This document shows positions 1 to 12,700 of a stretch of 64,000 nucleotides of DNA, one piece after another. Origin of the DNA: Casuarius casuarius (lineage: Eukaryota; Chordata; Aves; Casuariiformes; Casuariidae); the NCBI GenBank assembly GCA_003342895.1, contig PTFA01000400.1, forward strand, positions 172,857-236,856, read 5' to 3'. The first letter of the stretch is position 1; each line of letters begins with the position of its first letter. The notes beneath the pieces are model-generated. The model saw only the letters and a program-made list of their open reading frames with translations. It did not search any database and had not been told where the DNA came from. The translations under genes and the position numbers were made by a program.

Positions 1-71
1 CTGCCCGGGCTGCGCGGGTTCTCGCTGCTGCAGTCAGGAAACGCTGGATTAATCTGCTCATCTGCCTCACG
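1..71 (+). CDS. Unrecognised gene, partial exon
   Basis: The exon ends in CTCACG before the donor GTATGT. In the frame required by the next exon the last residues read RKRWINLLICLT. The left boundary is uncertain. The exon may run off the window edge, or start at about 34 or 39, after the AG dinucleotides of CTGCTGCAG and TCAG. Confidence 0.45.
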
Positions 72-1270
72 GTATGTATTTTACTGTTCATTTCCTATTA
101 GCGGTATGATACCGGCTTTAGCAGAGCTCAGGCTTATGTCAAGCTGCCACCCAGCAGCGGAGCGGCTCTCCGGCGACTGCCACTGCCATCCCGCGACTGC
201 CAGCGCCATCCAGGGACAGCCGCTGCCATCCAGGGACAGTCACTGCCATCCTGTGGGGCCACCCAGTACTGCAAACCCTGCCAGGCAGGGCCCCAGGAGC
301 GGCCTCGGGACGGGGGAAACCGCTCAAAGACCCACGACTAGCCCCGGCCTCCTGCCCCTCCGTCACGCTGCCAGCCCGACGGAGCCACTCGTGTCACCGT
401 CACCTCGCGGGTGAATCGGATCCCACGCCACTGAGGGCAGAGGCGCCGCTTCCCTGCTTTTTCACTCGTGTTACTCCAGGGAACACACGAGTTTACGCAT
501 TTTGTTTTGTAGGGTCAGGACATAAAAGTGGTCACAAAATCAGAGATTCCGCCTGTGTGTCAGCAGCTCTCTGCCAGTCCAACCCCCAAAGCGCAAACAG
601 CAGAGCAGGTAAAAGCCATGTACTTGGGATTAGCAAAGGATGAACAGTTCAGGCTCTTACTGCACTGGGTGGAAGCTGCAGCACTGAAATCCAGCGCAGA
701 GTCTGAAACAGCAGAGGCAGCAATTTCTAGCTCTTGTCTAGCAAAGGCTTTGCAGGACTCGAAGCCCGTTCCAGGTAGGTCGGCATCGTTTCACAAGGAG
801 CAGAGCAGCAGCTTGCCCCAGGTGGTCCCGAAAGGCAGGGAGCAGCTTTTCCCTCGTCTCACTGGAAGCTGTATCTAAACAAGTCTCCCTACTCCGAAAG
901 TTCCTGTTTCCAGGTATTCCTATACCAGGAGCTGTTTTGCTCGCTAATGTAATGTGAGATCTCTTTGCGGGTATTATTCTTTGCATCAGAGCGGCGCCGG
1001 GTGGGAAGTGCGAAGACGCGGCACGCGGGCAGGCAGTCCACGCTGCAGAGAGCTCGCGCCCTGCTTCCGACCGGGGACGAAGCCGCGGAGGAGATGATCA
1101 GGATGGACACCAGGCTTTGGCACCAGCGGCCTTTTCCCCTGACGCGCGGCAGCCGGGCCGGGCTGGACTGCGAGCTGATGCCAGGATCGATTCTCATCAC
1201 CAGGTTTGCTAACGGCAAAAGGAACAGCGAGGGAGCCGGGCAGCCAGCCGGGCGGCGGAGGACGCGCTAG
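1..1270 (+). CDS. 3' part of an unrecognised protein-coding gene (three exons)
   Basis: I do not recognise this gene. Three open segments join in phase on the plus strand. The first ends at 71 before GTATGT, 513-774 is flanked by AG and GTAGGT, and 990-1270 follows a TTTGCATCAG acceptor and ends in TAG. An in-frame TAG directly precedes base 513, so the open frame starts at the splice site. The middle exon leaves one base, which the last exon completes to GAG (Glu). The predicted tail is about 200 residues, with a helical stretch around KAMYLGLAKDEQFRLLLHW and an Arg-rich C-terminus. No signal peptide or membrane segment is evident in the visible part. The gene converges on CHMP6, and its 5' end lies off the left edge. 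It could be a non-coding transcript with chance open frames, but phase agreement at both junctions argues for coding. Confidence 0.55.
161..265 (+). repeat. Imperfect tandem repeat of about 20 bp, GACTGCCACTGCCATCC-type
   Basis: About four to five diverged units built on GACTGCCACTGCCATCC and ACAGCCGCTGCCATCCAGGG lie side by side. They sit in the intron between the first two visible exons of the unrecognised plus-strand gene. The array gives open reading on both strands without other coding signs. Confidence 0.7.
513..774 (+). CDS. Unrecognised gene, internal exon
   Basis: The acceptor is TTTTGTTTTGTAG and the donor is CCAG/GTAGGT. The reading starts GQDIKVVTKSEIPPVCQQLS in phase 0 and ends with one base of a split codon. 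Composition is Ala/Ser/Lys/Glu-rich and soluble, consistent with a helical region of 87 residues. Confidence 0.6.
990..1270 (+). CDS. Unrecognised gene, terminal coding exon
   Basis: It follows a pyrimidine-containing acceptor (TTCTTTGCATCAG) and completes the split Glu codon. It encodes about 93 residues and stops at TAG 1268-1270. The stretch DTRLWHQRPFPLTRGSRAGL looks like a folded, conserved block. The last 20 residues are Gly/Arg-rich and may be less constrained. Confidence 0.6.
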
Positions 1271-1460
1271 CAGGACAGCCCGACCGGCGCATCTGTGCGT
1301 CCGTGTGTACACGGACACGGCGGGCTGCAGGGCCTGCCGTACGCCCGCTCTCGCTTTGCTCCCAGTGAGTAGGAAGCAAAAGGCAGAGTTTTGTCTGTAG
1401 GTGGTTGGGACAGTCTTTCTGCCTGTATTAATCAAATCCGAAGGGCGCATGTGCGTTTGA

Positions 1461-1466
1461 AATAAA
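1461..1466 (+). terminator. PolyA signal of the unrecognised plus-strand gene
   Basis: A canonical AATAAA lies 190 bp after the TAG stop, giving a short 3' UTR. It supports transcription on the plus strand ending near 1480-1490. Confidence 0.6.
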
Positions 1467-1489
1467 GCTAGCACAAACCGCAGCGTGCT

Positions 1490-4400
1490 GGAAGCCTGGC
1501 CCAGGCAGCCCCCCCGTTCCTCCTCCTCCTCCCGGGGGGACGGGGACCTGCTCGCGCGGCGTCGCCTGCAGCCCCCGGCCCCCTCCCCGGCCCCCCCGCC
1601 AGCTCGGCAGGCTGCAACGCGCAGGCGCGGCAGACCCAGCCTGCTCCGGTCTGGAGCGGGCAGACCCAGGCTCCGAAGGAGACATCCCCGGGAGGAGACC
1701 AAGATGATGGAGGAAACAGAGGGAGTAGGCGGGAGAACAAAGCTCTGTGGATGGAGGGAACGCTGGAATGGGGCTGAGGAGATGGAGGGAGGGGGGGCAT
1801 GGAGTGGGATGGCGCGAGGAATTCACTGGCTCGTAGGCGGGGAAGGGTGGTCGAAGGGACACGAGCCGGGCTGACAGGAGCGTGCCGGAGAACAAGACAG
1901 ACCTCTGTCAGCTCGGCCTTCCAAGCAGGCTGGAGGAGGCTCGGCAGAGATAACAAATAACTGCTCCAAAGCGAACAGCAAACCCAGCCTCTGCCAAGAC
2001 ACCCAGCCTGGGGGAGCATGCTGGAAAGCAGCTGCTGTTTGCTTTAAAGGGGACCTAAAGCAGCGCCGGGGATCGGTGTTTTCTCCTTGTCACCCCCAGG
2101 CTGCTGAACAGGCCACAGCGCCTCTTGCTCCTGATTTACCCCACTCCTAGTTTTATGAGTGAGTAATGCTGAGCTACAGATTGCTAAAGAGCTCTCTGGG
2201 GATACTTCTGAGTAACAGGAATAGTTTATGTGATTTGCATAACTGGCATGATGGGATTTTGCATCACATTATTAAACTAGGGGAAATGTACTGGGCAGTG
2301 TCTCCAACTGATGCATTGGGCAGGATCAGTAATTCCGGTGTATAACGGATTCATCTGAGGGTCAACGCTACCTTCTCACACTGCACAGTATCTTCCTCAC
2401 GGAGAAGGAACCACCACTTTCGGACGGGCTGCTCGTAGAGAGGTTCAGCGCGACGAGGCTGAACGGACTGAATCAGCCCCTCTTCCCGGGGCACCGCTCC
2501 ATCTCCTGCTCTCTCCCTGCCCAATGTCATCTGTTTCTTTTCTTCAAGCTAACGCTTCTCTGCTACGGCGTGAGGACCACAGCCCAACGCGGGAAATGCT
2601 GAGTCCGTGCTGGCTTGGGAGGCCAGGCCAGGGCTTTCTACACAAAACCCACACAGGTGCCTCCCTGCTCTGAGGCTCAGAAATCTCATCCCGAACTTAC
2701 TTTTACCTACAGCTACGTGATACTTATTTGTTCTTGCACTTTCAGCTTAGCTAGTGCTTCCCATCCTTGCTATTTAACCTTCCCGAGATGTTTATTAATG
2801 GCAGCTATACGCACACTTGGCCTTCATTTTGCTGGGATAAGAGAACAGGCCCTTTTAGGGTACGTCTGTATGGAAATGGCCTGCACGGAGCTCTGTGTTG
2901 CCCCGGTACCCAAAGCAGCTAAGTTTAGAGTTTCGCTCTCTGAGGTACCACAAAATGTCTGAGAGGCGTCGTCCTGCCTGTTGAGCCGTCGACCCGCCAG
3001 CCCTCCCCAAGGCCTGTTCCACATGGAGCTCCTTTCCCAGAGTGCAGGTGCCCGGACGTGCCCACCTCCAGCTGCGGGCCGGCCTGCGTTCGCACCCCGC
3101 TGCCTCTCCCGAGGTATGCTTCATCGCGTTTGTCTTTTCTGTGGACACTTCGAACAGGTCCAACGAGCTCCTGGACTGCAGCAGAAACCCTGCGTCTCAG
3201 GGTTTTGAGTACATCGTGCCACTGAATTCGACCTGCTACTGTTCCAGTCCTAAGACCATCTAGCCCCTCTTGCGTATCTCCAGCTTTACCGTACTGAGAA
3301 GCTCACACATAGGAACATCATCTCTTCCTGATTCAAAGGCGGAGACACATCCCTGGAACCGGTCTCCCCTTGTTTCCTCCTCGTCCCAGTTGTACGCTGC
3401 GCAGGCCACGACTCCCTCCAGACCCGGGCGCAGCCCAGCGCCAGCCCCTCGGGGGCAGCCCTTCTGCTCCCTGGAAGCGCGTGCTCAGAAAAGCAGATGC
3501 TGTAGGCAAAACCTGGCCAGGTGACAGCAGACAGCTGAAGACAGTGAGTTACTCTGCAGCGACAGCTTTATGAAGAAACACAGCATATGTCCACAGTTTC
3601 ACCTAAGAATGAAAAAACACATGCCACTTACAGGTAAGTAAGCGCATGTTTGGGGGGAAACAGCAAAAGAGAGCAACCTGGGGACAACGATGATGTCCCA
3701 ACACTCTTTCCAGATTAGAAATCAATGTGGAAGCAGGTCTGGCTTCCCCTGCAAATTCACACGGTGAAATCCTGACTCTCCTACACCAGAGCAGTTGCTA
3801 GTACAGCACTTCAGCCACTGCCAAGCACCACCGCACGCTGAAAGCTCCCGTATAGTGCTAAGAGCCGGCAAAGGTCACATTCCTGAGCTCAGCCACGCAG
3901 CCCTCTAACAAATCTGCTTTGTTCCCATCACTGCTTTAATTAGGAAATTGCACTGATTTTTCCCACAGTTGAACTATCAAAACTCAGGCTTGTTCTCTGC
4001 CAAAGCCTCTTCCATCTCTCAGCTGGTGACTCAGCGTGACACCCGGGCACTTAAAATCCATGAACAGGGAACAAGAAAGGAGGCAGTGGCTGATCTGACT
4101 GTGTTTTGAGCACATAGCCCAGAGAAGGGTGAGGTTGCCGGGCTCCGAGTGCAGAACAGAACACGACCGGTCCTACCTACCAGCACAAGCACCACCCTGA
4201 CGCTCTCGCGCATCCCCAGTGTGGGCCGGGCACGGAGATCTTGGAGTGAGCAGTAATTTTGTGGGGTGAGACGTGACGATGGTGAGGAAAAGGAGAATGG
4301 AAGACCCCCTACAAACCTCTTCAAAACTGCCTGCTCCTGACTCAGTGTTTGTCAAGGAGGGTGGAGAACAGAGAATACTGCGAGTTAATGGTAGGGTGGG

Positions 4401-6900
4401 AAGAGAGCAGCTGCCATGGGAGCGCCGAGCCGCGCCGCCGCGGCACGCTCGCCCAGCTGCTGCATCACATGGACGCAAACCCTCGGCAGCTGCGGGCCAT
4501 GTGCGCGGCGCCGGCCGCGTCTCCGAGGCCAGAAAGCAGCCGGAGCCAGCTGCACGAGAAAGGCCTGCAGATCGACTGCCACTACGATTTGTGTCTCGCT
4601 AGATTTTCCACCGGCGTTTCAGGAAACACTGAACAAGCGGGGTCTGCAGCTGTGTCAGCCCCCAGCACGGCTACAACCCCTCCTGCCTCTCCAGTCAGCA
4701 CAGAAATCCAGCTGTGTTGGCATAGAAACGACAACGGCTCCGACATGGCGTCACTGCAAGTTACACAATTCAATTAAACGCAGACCGAGAGGGCTGCGGA
4801 GATTTAACAAAGCAGGGGGAGAGGTTTTCAGGGCACACGGGATGGCAAAGGTGCCTTTGCCCCAAATCAACCTCCAGACAACTTCCAGAACATCCAGGGG
4901 GTGGATTTCAGAAGAAAACAGAGCCCAAGCTAACGAGTGAAGCTGATGTTCAGACGCTGTGCTGCCTCGTGGACAACATTGAATAACGTTCTATTTAAAG
5001 GCAATGCCGCTTGCATAACGCTCGCAGCAATTCCCTCTCCCCCACAGCCTCATACATTATTCCCGGGGACATTTGCAGGAGGACAGTCTGTACCGCGGCA
5101 GAATTCACCTGCTCCGCGAGGCTGAGCCTGGGGCAGAGCTCCGCGCGCGAGGGTGGACTGAAGTCGGGAAAGGACAGACTGCAGCAACAGCTCTCACGGG
5201 ACAAAGACTTTCTCTCTGGAGAAAACAGGAGAAAAAGGCAGCATTGTCTCGGAGCAGAGCTTCTCCCTCCCCCAGCCACCGACTCCTGCACAGGGTCAGA
5301 TGATCTTACATTTCCACCCCAGTCACGTTAAATGCCATGGTGACTGGATCACGCGCTGATTGGTGTATTTGAAATACCACCGAGGCTCAGGCAACAGCTC
5401 CGGGAGAAGTGACAAATCACCTCTTCCTGCAAATGCCAAGGGACTGGAATTCACTGTCACCTTTGCATGTGCTGGGTCTGTAATGGGCACGTTTAAGGGG
5501 ATATTGTGCTGGTGGCCAGAACCTCTCGCGGTGCCGCCGCCGAGCCGCAGCCGGGCAGCGGGGCGAGGGAGCGGGGGGGCTCCCGGGGTGCTGCGTGGGG
5601 TTGGCAGAGGAAGCAGCGTGAGACTCTTGTATTCGGAGGGTTTAATTAGCAACAAGCCATGTTGCCTCAACGACTTTCTTTGAGGAAGGACACTCCTTCC
5701 TTTAACTAAACATCTGGCCAACTAAAACACAGCTGGAACTGCTCCTCGCTCAGCTTGCACTGCAGGGCGCCTGCTCCCACCCCACTGCCACAGCTGAGCA
5801 AGTACAAGGGAGTGTTAATTAAACACCACACAGCTGCGTCCCAGGGAAGCAGTAACTCCCGGCATCCCAGCCTGCAGGGAGAAGGTAGAGGGGACAGAGC
5901 TACAGCAAAGGGACCGGCTGGCTGAGGCAGGAGTGACCCAGAAACCTCCCACTGCCTTGGTCACCAGAAGTGGTGTAAATCCAAAATAATGGGGGAACTA
6001 GCAAAGGATCTTGGAAACACCAGCTGGTGGCCCGCACGAGAAGCGCGCATGGGACACCACGAGGAGAGGGCCCGTCATCCCCAACGCACGGCTGCACGCT
6101 ACATTTTCATTTTCTCCCTAGGACTGAGAGCGACCGCAGTGCTGCCCAGCGGACCTGGACCCAAGAACAGCACACTGCAGACACTGGAGACAGGTAACTG
6201 CTACGAACACGACGGCTCCCGCCGGGTTGCTTCAGGCAGCTGGAGAATCCCACCAGGCTGGACACAGAGAAACCGCTGAGGGAGGGGAAAATCAGACCCC
6301 AGCCCAGGTAGAGGCAAGACAACACTGTCACCACTGTGATCCGGACTGAGCCACAAGCTCACTAGAGTCCAGCTTCAGGGCACGGACCATCTACTTCTCA
6401 GCTTCTTAAAGGTTCAGAATACTTCCAGCAAAGAACAACTCAGCATCATTACAAACACAGGCAATGGGACTGCTGACTTTCCAACCCCCCCTTTTCTTGG
6501 GATCCACCCTATTACCTCTGTCCCCCATGAAAGGCTTTGTTTCTCCTGGGAGCTAGGTGTTATTTTACACATGCTGTAGCCTTAGGCCCAGTGTTTCTGA
6601 CCCACTGGTGACAAGCACCAGGCAGGCACGGACATGGTGCACACAGGACTTGCTTTACCTTCACCGCAACAACACAATGTAAACATAATTTCTCTTTTCA
6701 GTACAGCTCCACCTCATCCGCATTCTGCTCCCAGACAGCGCCGTGTCACTGGTGCTGTACTTTACCAACGGAAGAGTGTTCCCAGGACATCTGCGCAGAC
6801 AGGACTGTTATTTTCTTACACAAGGAACCAGTCCGAAATCCTCCCTGCCCAAATCTCTCCCAGGAGCAGGGAGAGAAAGTGGAGAGAGGAAGGCAACTCT
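1490..6900. other. Intergenic region between the convergent plus-strand gene and CHMP6
   Basis: I see no supported exon. The stretches 1490-1700, 4410-4620 and 5520-5620 are GC-rich and open in several frames at once, as expected of GC-rich DNA without stops. No frame has flanking splice sites plus recognisable protein similarity. Confidence 0.5.
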
Positions 6901-6915
6901 TGGTCATCCAAAACA

Positions 6916-6974
6916 TTTATTGTGAAAATACGAGACTGAAAGAGAAATAGGTGAAACCATTAGAAATATTTATT
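6916..6974 (-). terminator. CHMP6: Paired candidate polyA signals for CHMP6
   Basis: Two minus-strand AATAAA hexamers (6969-6974 and 6916-6921) lie within 60 bp. They are the most distal candidates before several kilobases without gene features on the left. Confidence 0.35.
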
Positions 6975-7403
6975 GTTACAGCACACCACAGAGGTCACAC
7001 ACCACCCCTGGCTTTTCCTCTCAAGGAGACACAGTACAATCTGTTTGGTACAGGGATTAGAAGGGGAAGCTGTTGGCAACCTGTTTCAAACCTCCCTGTT
7101 GGGACTTCAGCAAATGGCCTCTTCACTGCAGTTATGAATGCAAGGAGCTGCATTAACCCCTTCAGCACTAGCCCAATGCCTCTCTGGACTACAGCTTTCA
7201 CCCAAGGAAAGCACCGAGCAAGAAAGCACAGCTTGTGCCGGGATACTCAGCTCCCTGACCGGCAGTCACAGGTGCTTGGCACAGCATCACCACGACGTCC
7301 CCTGGGATGGTCGGCTTGTGTCTCCCTCATTGCCAGGAGGCTCATGGGAAAAAAACCTGGGGCACAGACTGCGATGCTCTCCTCATCCATGAGGATGTGC
7401 CCC

Positions 7404-7422
7404 AACCCTATTTAATAGGGTT
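7404..7422. repeat. 19-bp near-perfect palindrome
   Basis: Arms AACCCTATT and AATAGGGTT pair perfectly around a single central T. It lies in the presumed CHMP6 3' UTR or just beyond, and could fold as a hairpin in RNA only by extruding a few central bases. Confidence 0.7.
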
Positions 7423-9681
7423 TACTCAAAGTGCTAGCAGCAAAAGCTGTGCTCCTAGGACAGGTCCCTTCAAGACCTTATTGGGAGAGTCCAGCATCCA
7501 CTCCTATGAATTACAAATTAAATAGGGTAAAATTAAACAAGTTGACACCAAGCTAGCAAGGGACTAAAGGAGACTTGAAAAAAACGTTCCACAAAATGTT
7601 AGAGACACCACTGTGCAGATGAAGACAAGGCTCTCTCTGGTGGAAAAAGTGTGCATTGCACGACATTCAAGGTGGTAGCGCAGAGAAGGGGAAAAACAAT
7701 CTCGCCTGAAGAAAAAAAAAATCACAAGGGTGTGAAATAGGATACAGATCTGTCCCGTTTTAGCTTCAGCTGTGAAAGCTGAATGAACGGTTGTTGTAAC
7801 ATGTCTGTTCCAAACACTGACTGGGTAACTAGTGCATTTATTACTTAGGCACAGAAATTGTCATTTTAAGCCTACTGTGCCAATTTCAGAAAAAGCTGAG
7901 CTTCTTTTCTGAAGCTGCACACTAATTAACAGAGATAGGTCTGAAGCCTGTGGAACAGTGACTTTAAGAAACATTAATTATGAACTGGTGCAGTGGAAAT
8001 GAGAATAGGGCAATTCCAAAGTGCAGGCCACCTCGAGGACTCGTGCACTCTGCATCCTGCCCCTCACAGCAGGACCTGGATGCTCAGTCCAGTCTTTGGA
8101 ACTTAACAAAGATAGGTAAAAAGAAAACAATGATTTAAAAAAGAAAAAACATGTTTGCTGCTGGCCCATCATCACTGGCTGGAGAGCATCACAGTCTCTG
8201 GGAATATTTATTGTTGTCTAGCACCAAATCACATGACCCCAAAGGCAGTCACTAAAAGTCTCAAAGGACCCTCTGGGTCTTTCTTCTGCTCTGTTGCAGG
8301 AGAAGGGATTAAGGGCTGTGTCTTCAAGAATATAATAAATAAAGATCTGCAATGTCCTGAAGAGCATCTGCAAACTGGCAAATAAGCCTGCTTCCAAGAA
8401 CAGCTAAATCTGCCTGCCACCTCGCTGGCCAGGCAATTTTCCAAACAATTCATCAGCTATGCCAGCCCAAGTCCCTCTAAACCATGCTGAGAACAGAACC
8501 ATCCTCCACAGTAAAGTTTCCCCCCAACTACTTATTGAACAGTCTTTGGAGTGTTAATTTAAGAAGCTTCATATTTCATATCTGGTACAGAATGAGTCTC
8601 ATTCACCCTGACCTGACCTTTCCAGTCTCCTACACTATGAGGAAATATCAAACGTGAGGTGGCCACAGGATCTCAGTCCATCTGACTGTTGCAAAGGTGA
8701 ACTCTGACGATGGTGCAGAGCCACTAAGTGATGACTTATGGCTCATAAAACAGGCAGTAGAGTCCTTGTTATAATTTAAGAGGTTTGTCAGATTTCTGTA
8801 ACTTCAGCTCTGCTGTTACACTCAGCACCATGCATTACCACAGACAGACAGGGAGAGCAAGATCTGAATGGGAATCCTTAACGACTGCCTCTGACTCATA
8901 CCCAGCAGCAGATCAGCTCTTCACCTCACACTGGAGAACCGTTTCTTTCGTCAGTGCTGCTGCAGACAAATGTAAAGTTAAGCAGTCGCACTGAACATAG
9001 CCCAAAAGGAAGAGCCTCACATGTAAACTGGTTTTATACAATGGTGACAGAGAACCATTGTTTTCAGCCTGTAGCACAAAGTGGTACAGCCTGCAGAAGC
9101 TCGACTTGTTACCTTTCAGCCTGACTGCATTCTGCCCATGCTCTTACGGTGCCTCACAGGTCCTCATACATGACATCAGCCACTGATTTAGATGAGGACA
9201 AGAGACAGAATCAGAAAAGAAAAGCAAAGGGATTGAGAGGACTGAAGGCAACAGAAAGGTCTGGAGGGCTCATGAGTGCAGTGGCTCTTTCTCATAAAGC
9301 CTATGACAACCATTTATAAACACACAAGCTCTCTAAGGGGAGGACTTCTGTGGATTCAGTCAGAGCAGAGGCAGAGTTACAGCTGAAACCTAACCTAAAG
9401 AGAGCATTTGGATTTGGAAGTTTTAGAGTTGTTGTTTAATCCCGAGACAGCGCAGCTGAGTGAGTTTAGAATTTAAGTTACAAAAAAAGAAAGCACTAGA
9501 AAATAATCTTGATACAAGAGCAATAATCAGCTGAGGTTCCCCACCCTGCGCAGGGAATCCTGCTCCACAATCCGCCCAGCACAGCTGGGATGCTGCCAAG
9601 GCATTGCTTGGTCCCAGCACACGCTGGGATGGCAAACTGTCCTGGGTGAAAGTTATGTGGGGGAATCCCCAGAAGTGGGAG

Positions 9682-9734
9682 TTAAGATGCTGCCACCAGT
9701 TCTGGTTTTGGCCTGTTCTTGACGGGTGATGCTT
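9682..9734 (-). CDS. CHMP6: CHMP6 exon 8 (terminal)
   Basis: The acceptor is CTTTCCTCCACAG. It completes a split Glu codon, encodes ASPVKNRPKPELVAAS and ends in TAA. The C-terminal LVAAS matches the family. The preceding residues differ from mammals, as usual for this flexible tail. Confidence 0.93.
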
Positions 9735-12700
9735 CTGTGGAGGAAAGAGAAACTTGTTACAGAAACAATGCAAAGAATCTCCAGAGTCATTGCCTGTGAA
9801 AGAACTAGGACTCATATTCCACTTCTCCACAAAGCAACAAATGCTTGCAGAGCACCTGGAAAGTTACTGAACTAATACATGCTCATTACAAGTAATTCCA
9901 CATGTCCAATATGCCCCTCTTCTCCACACCACTCAAAGAGCAGTTTCAGAATGTATCCAACAACCTTAATAAGCCACCAGCACAGCACAGGACACAGATC
10001 TAGAACAGCAAGCAACTTCTCAGAGGGCAGAGGGTAGACTCACCCCTTTGTTCCACTAACAGGGATTTAAATGGGGCTCAACCAGCTACATGCAGCAAGG
10101 ACAGCTTGTATTTTCTTTGGCCATCCTGCTGTCAATGTACAGACAGGACATCTGATCCCTATTTACTATTAAGCAAGTTCTAAAAAGAAACAACCCCCCT
10201 TCTGATATCCCACATTTCTTTGGGACAGATTTCACACAGAGGAAATGGCTTCTTATAGCTCCTGGCTTCCATGAGCATGAAAGAAATCCAGCTTCTGCAA
10301 CTGACGGCTCAGCATCTGTTGGCCCAGGAGAGGGACCCTTTTCCAAGCTGGCTTCTGGCACCCAGCTGAGTCCAGCCCTGCTTCAGCACCGTTCATCTCG
10401 AGTGCAGGCACGCCTCCAGCTCTTCAGCGAGGACAGCACATCTGGTAAAATTCTGCGAAGACTCCTTCCTCACCAGGCTACAGGCCAGCAGTGCCTGTTT
10501 GGTCACTGTTCTGAGCTCTCTCTCCTGCTCCCTTCTTAGCATCTAGCTGCACAAACCCAGCAGCTGAATTTCTGGGTTGCTCAGGAGCAAACAAGCACAT
10601 CACATCAGATCTCTGGAGCAGTTGTTCCCACAGTCCTGGAATTCCAGGACTCCTGTGATTCTCATCCAACTGGTTCAAAACTACTACTGTTAGCTGAAGC
10701 AAGGTCACGAGAGCTACGAGTTGTCATGGGCCTCAGCGAAATCCAGTTTTGTGCAGTGTGAATGCTAGTATCTGTGCTAACAAAAAAGCCTCCCTAATTA
10801 GCAATACATTGCAATGATATCCAGGGCACCAGTGCGTGTGTCAAGCAGATAGCCAAGGAAGGAACAAGTTCTCCATGGAGCTTCGTAATAGAACATACAC
10901 AGGGTATTCCAGTGCAGCTGGCAGTCCACAGCATGTACAAAGTGTGATTCAAGACCACCAGGTGCAACAAAAGGTGGGAAGCTCAGAAAAAGAACTAGAT
11001 GCCAACTGAACAGAGTAAGAGATTAGAGCCTCGGATCCTGAAGGTAAAGGTTCAGCTGAATTTGTGGGAAGGAAGCTTTTACAGCCCATAGCAGCACTGC
11101 TTTAAACCAAAAGGGTGATTCCTTCACGTTTACTAGGACAATACTTATGTGTAAAAGAGGGTCTCAAACTATTTTATAGAGCTAAGAAGACATATGAGAA
11201 GCCAAAGCTGCAGAGCATATAAAGAAAGTGTACCTGGGACCTCTTCTGGGAGTGGTTCAGAAGGAACTTCTGGAAGCTCAATCTGTTCCTGTAAGAACAT
11301 TAAAGATGACACATGACACACACCCCACATGCCAGGCTGTGGTCACAGAGCCTTGTGCCACAGTTCTGTGCAAAGACTTTTTGGGAACAGAATATCAATG
11401 CAAGAGATTTCACATACAAACTGACATCTGCCCCCAGAGTTGCAGGAAGAGTTATGGGCTTCAGTATTGTCCAGTAAATGACAGCAAGGCTCTTTTCTTT
11501 TATTAAATGGGACTTAACAGGACCCCGTATTAGCTATGAAACCCCTCAAAGCATTGCGAGTTGCAAATCCTCTCCACCTCACTCTCCACTGACTGCACAT
11601 TTCCTACAGTGAAGCCGAGCCAGTGTTTGGGAGAGCCACAGGCGCTCCAGAGATGGGTGGGAATGATAACATACACTGACTTGTGTTCATCTGAGCATGA
11701 TCCAGCATGTTCAGAGTCTTCATCTAGTAAAGTGCAATCGTTATCCTGCAAGTCCAGAGATCAGCTGACTGCAGCAGACAGCAAATAAAGTATAACCCTT
11801 AAAAATATCTCCTTTTTTAAAATGACCCCTGAGTGCAGAGCAATTAGCTTGATCTTTGATTATGCAGGAATTGGGCACACACACTTATAAATGGGATCTC
11901 TGGCAGAAAGGTAAACTAGTAATAGTGGGGAAAAAGACAACATCTTCCCTGCTAAAAACAGCTTCTTGGAAACATGGATGAAAAGTAACTACAAGAACAG
12001 CAGGTTAGTCCTACCTGAGTAATGGCGTTTAATTCTTCTAAAATGGCATCTTCATCTTCTTCGGTCAGGCTGCCAGCCAATATCTCATCTATTTGCTGTA
12101 AAAGAGAGAAAAAAAACATTCCAGTCAACAACAGTGTAGCAACAGAAGCTCTATGGCTTATAGTAAGGCAGACGCACAAAGGAAACCAGTGTAAACATGG
12201 GGTGAAGGAACGCTCAAAATTAACAAACCTAATTTTTCTGCAGGGAACTGAGATTCAAATTTGATTGTCTCTTAAATAAGGTAAGGAACATAAGGCGCAT
12301 CGGACAAATTCTGTATGACAGGTTGTCTCTGCTCAGAATTACTCATGCATACAGTACGTACCCTCTGGTACTCCACAGCATCTTGGGTTTCACCTATTAT
12401 TCTTTCCACTTCTTCTATTGACATAACCTGGAGAAAAGAGGCAAAAATCCATCCATAAGTAAGGCTTGTAGGGAGCTAGGTACAAACATCCAGGACTCTG
12501 CCCAGTCCAAGGCAAGAGCACACTCAGCTAGTTTGGTCATACACACCTGGTGCATTTTGTTCAGACATTCATTGCCTATTTTCAGACCCTCAATGACCTT
12601 CATTTCAATCTGGGTGAATTCGATATCTTGGACCTGAAACAGGAAGGAGGGAAGCATCACAGGCTGCCATGTTCCCATCATTTGCGAGATACAGATTTCC

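Larger units (their letters stand above)
6900..9681 (-). other. CHMP6: Probable CHMP6 3' UTR and downstream flank
   Basis: The region immediately downstream of the CHMP6 stop has no open frame of note. Minus-strand AATAAA hexamers read at 8207-8212, 7837-7842, 6969-6974 and 6916-6921, so the 3' end could be any of these. The two at 6916-6974 form a close pair and would give a UTR of about 2.7 kb. RNA ends cannot be chosen from sequence alone. Confidence 0.45.

Noticed and set aside
986..1702. 238-codon open frame on the minus strand
   Set aside because: It is antisense to the plus-strand terminal exon in GC-rich DNA, has Pro/Arg/Gly-rich low-complexity text and no splice or family support.
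4349..4940. Overlapping plus-strand open frames of 109-174 codons
   Set aside because: All three frames are open over the same GC-rich patch. None is flanked by convincing splice sites or recognisable as protein.
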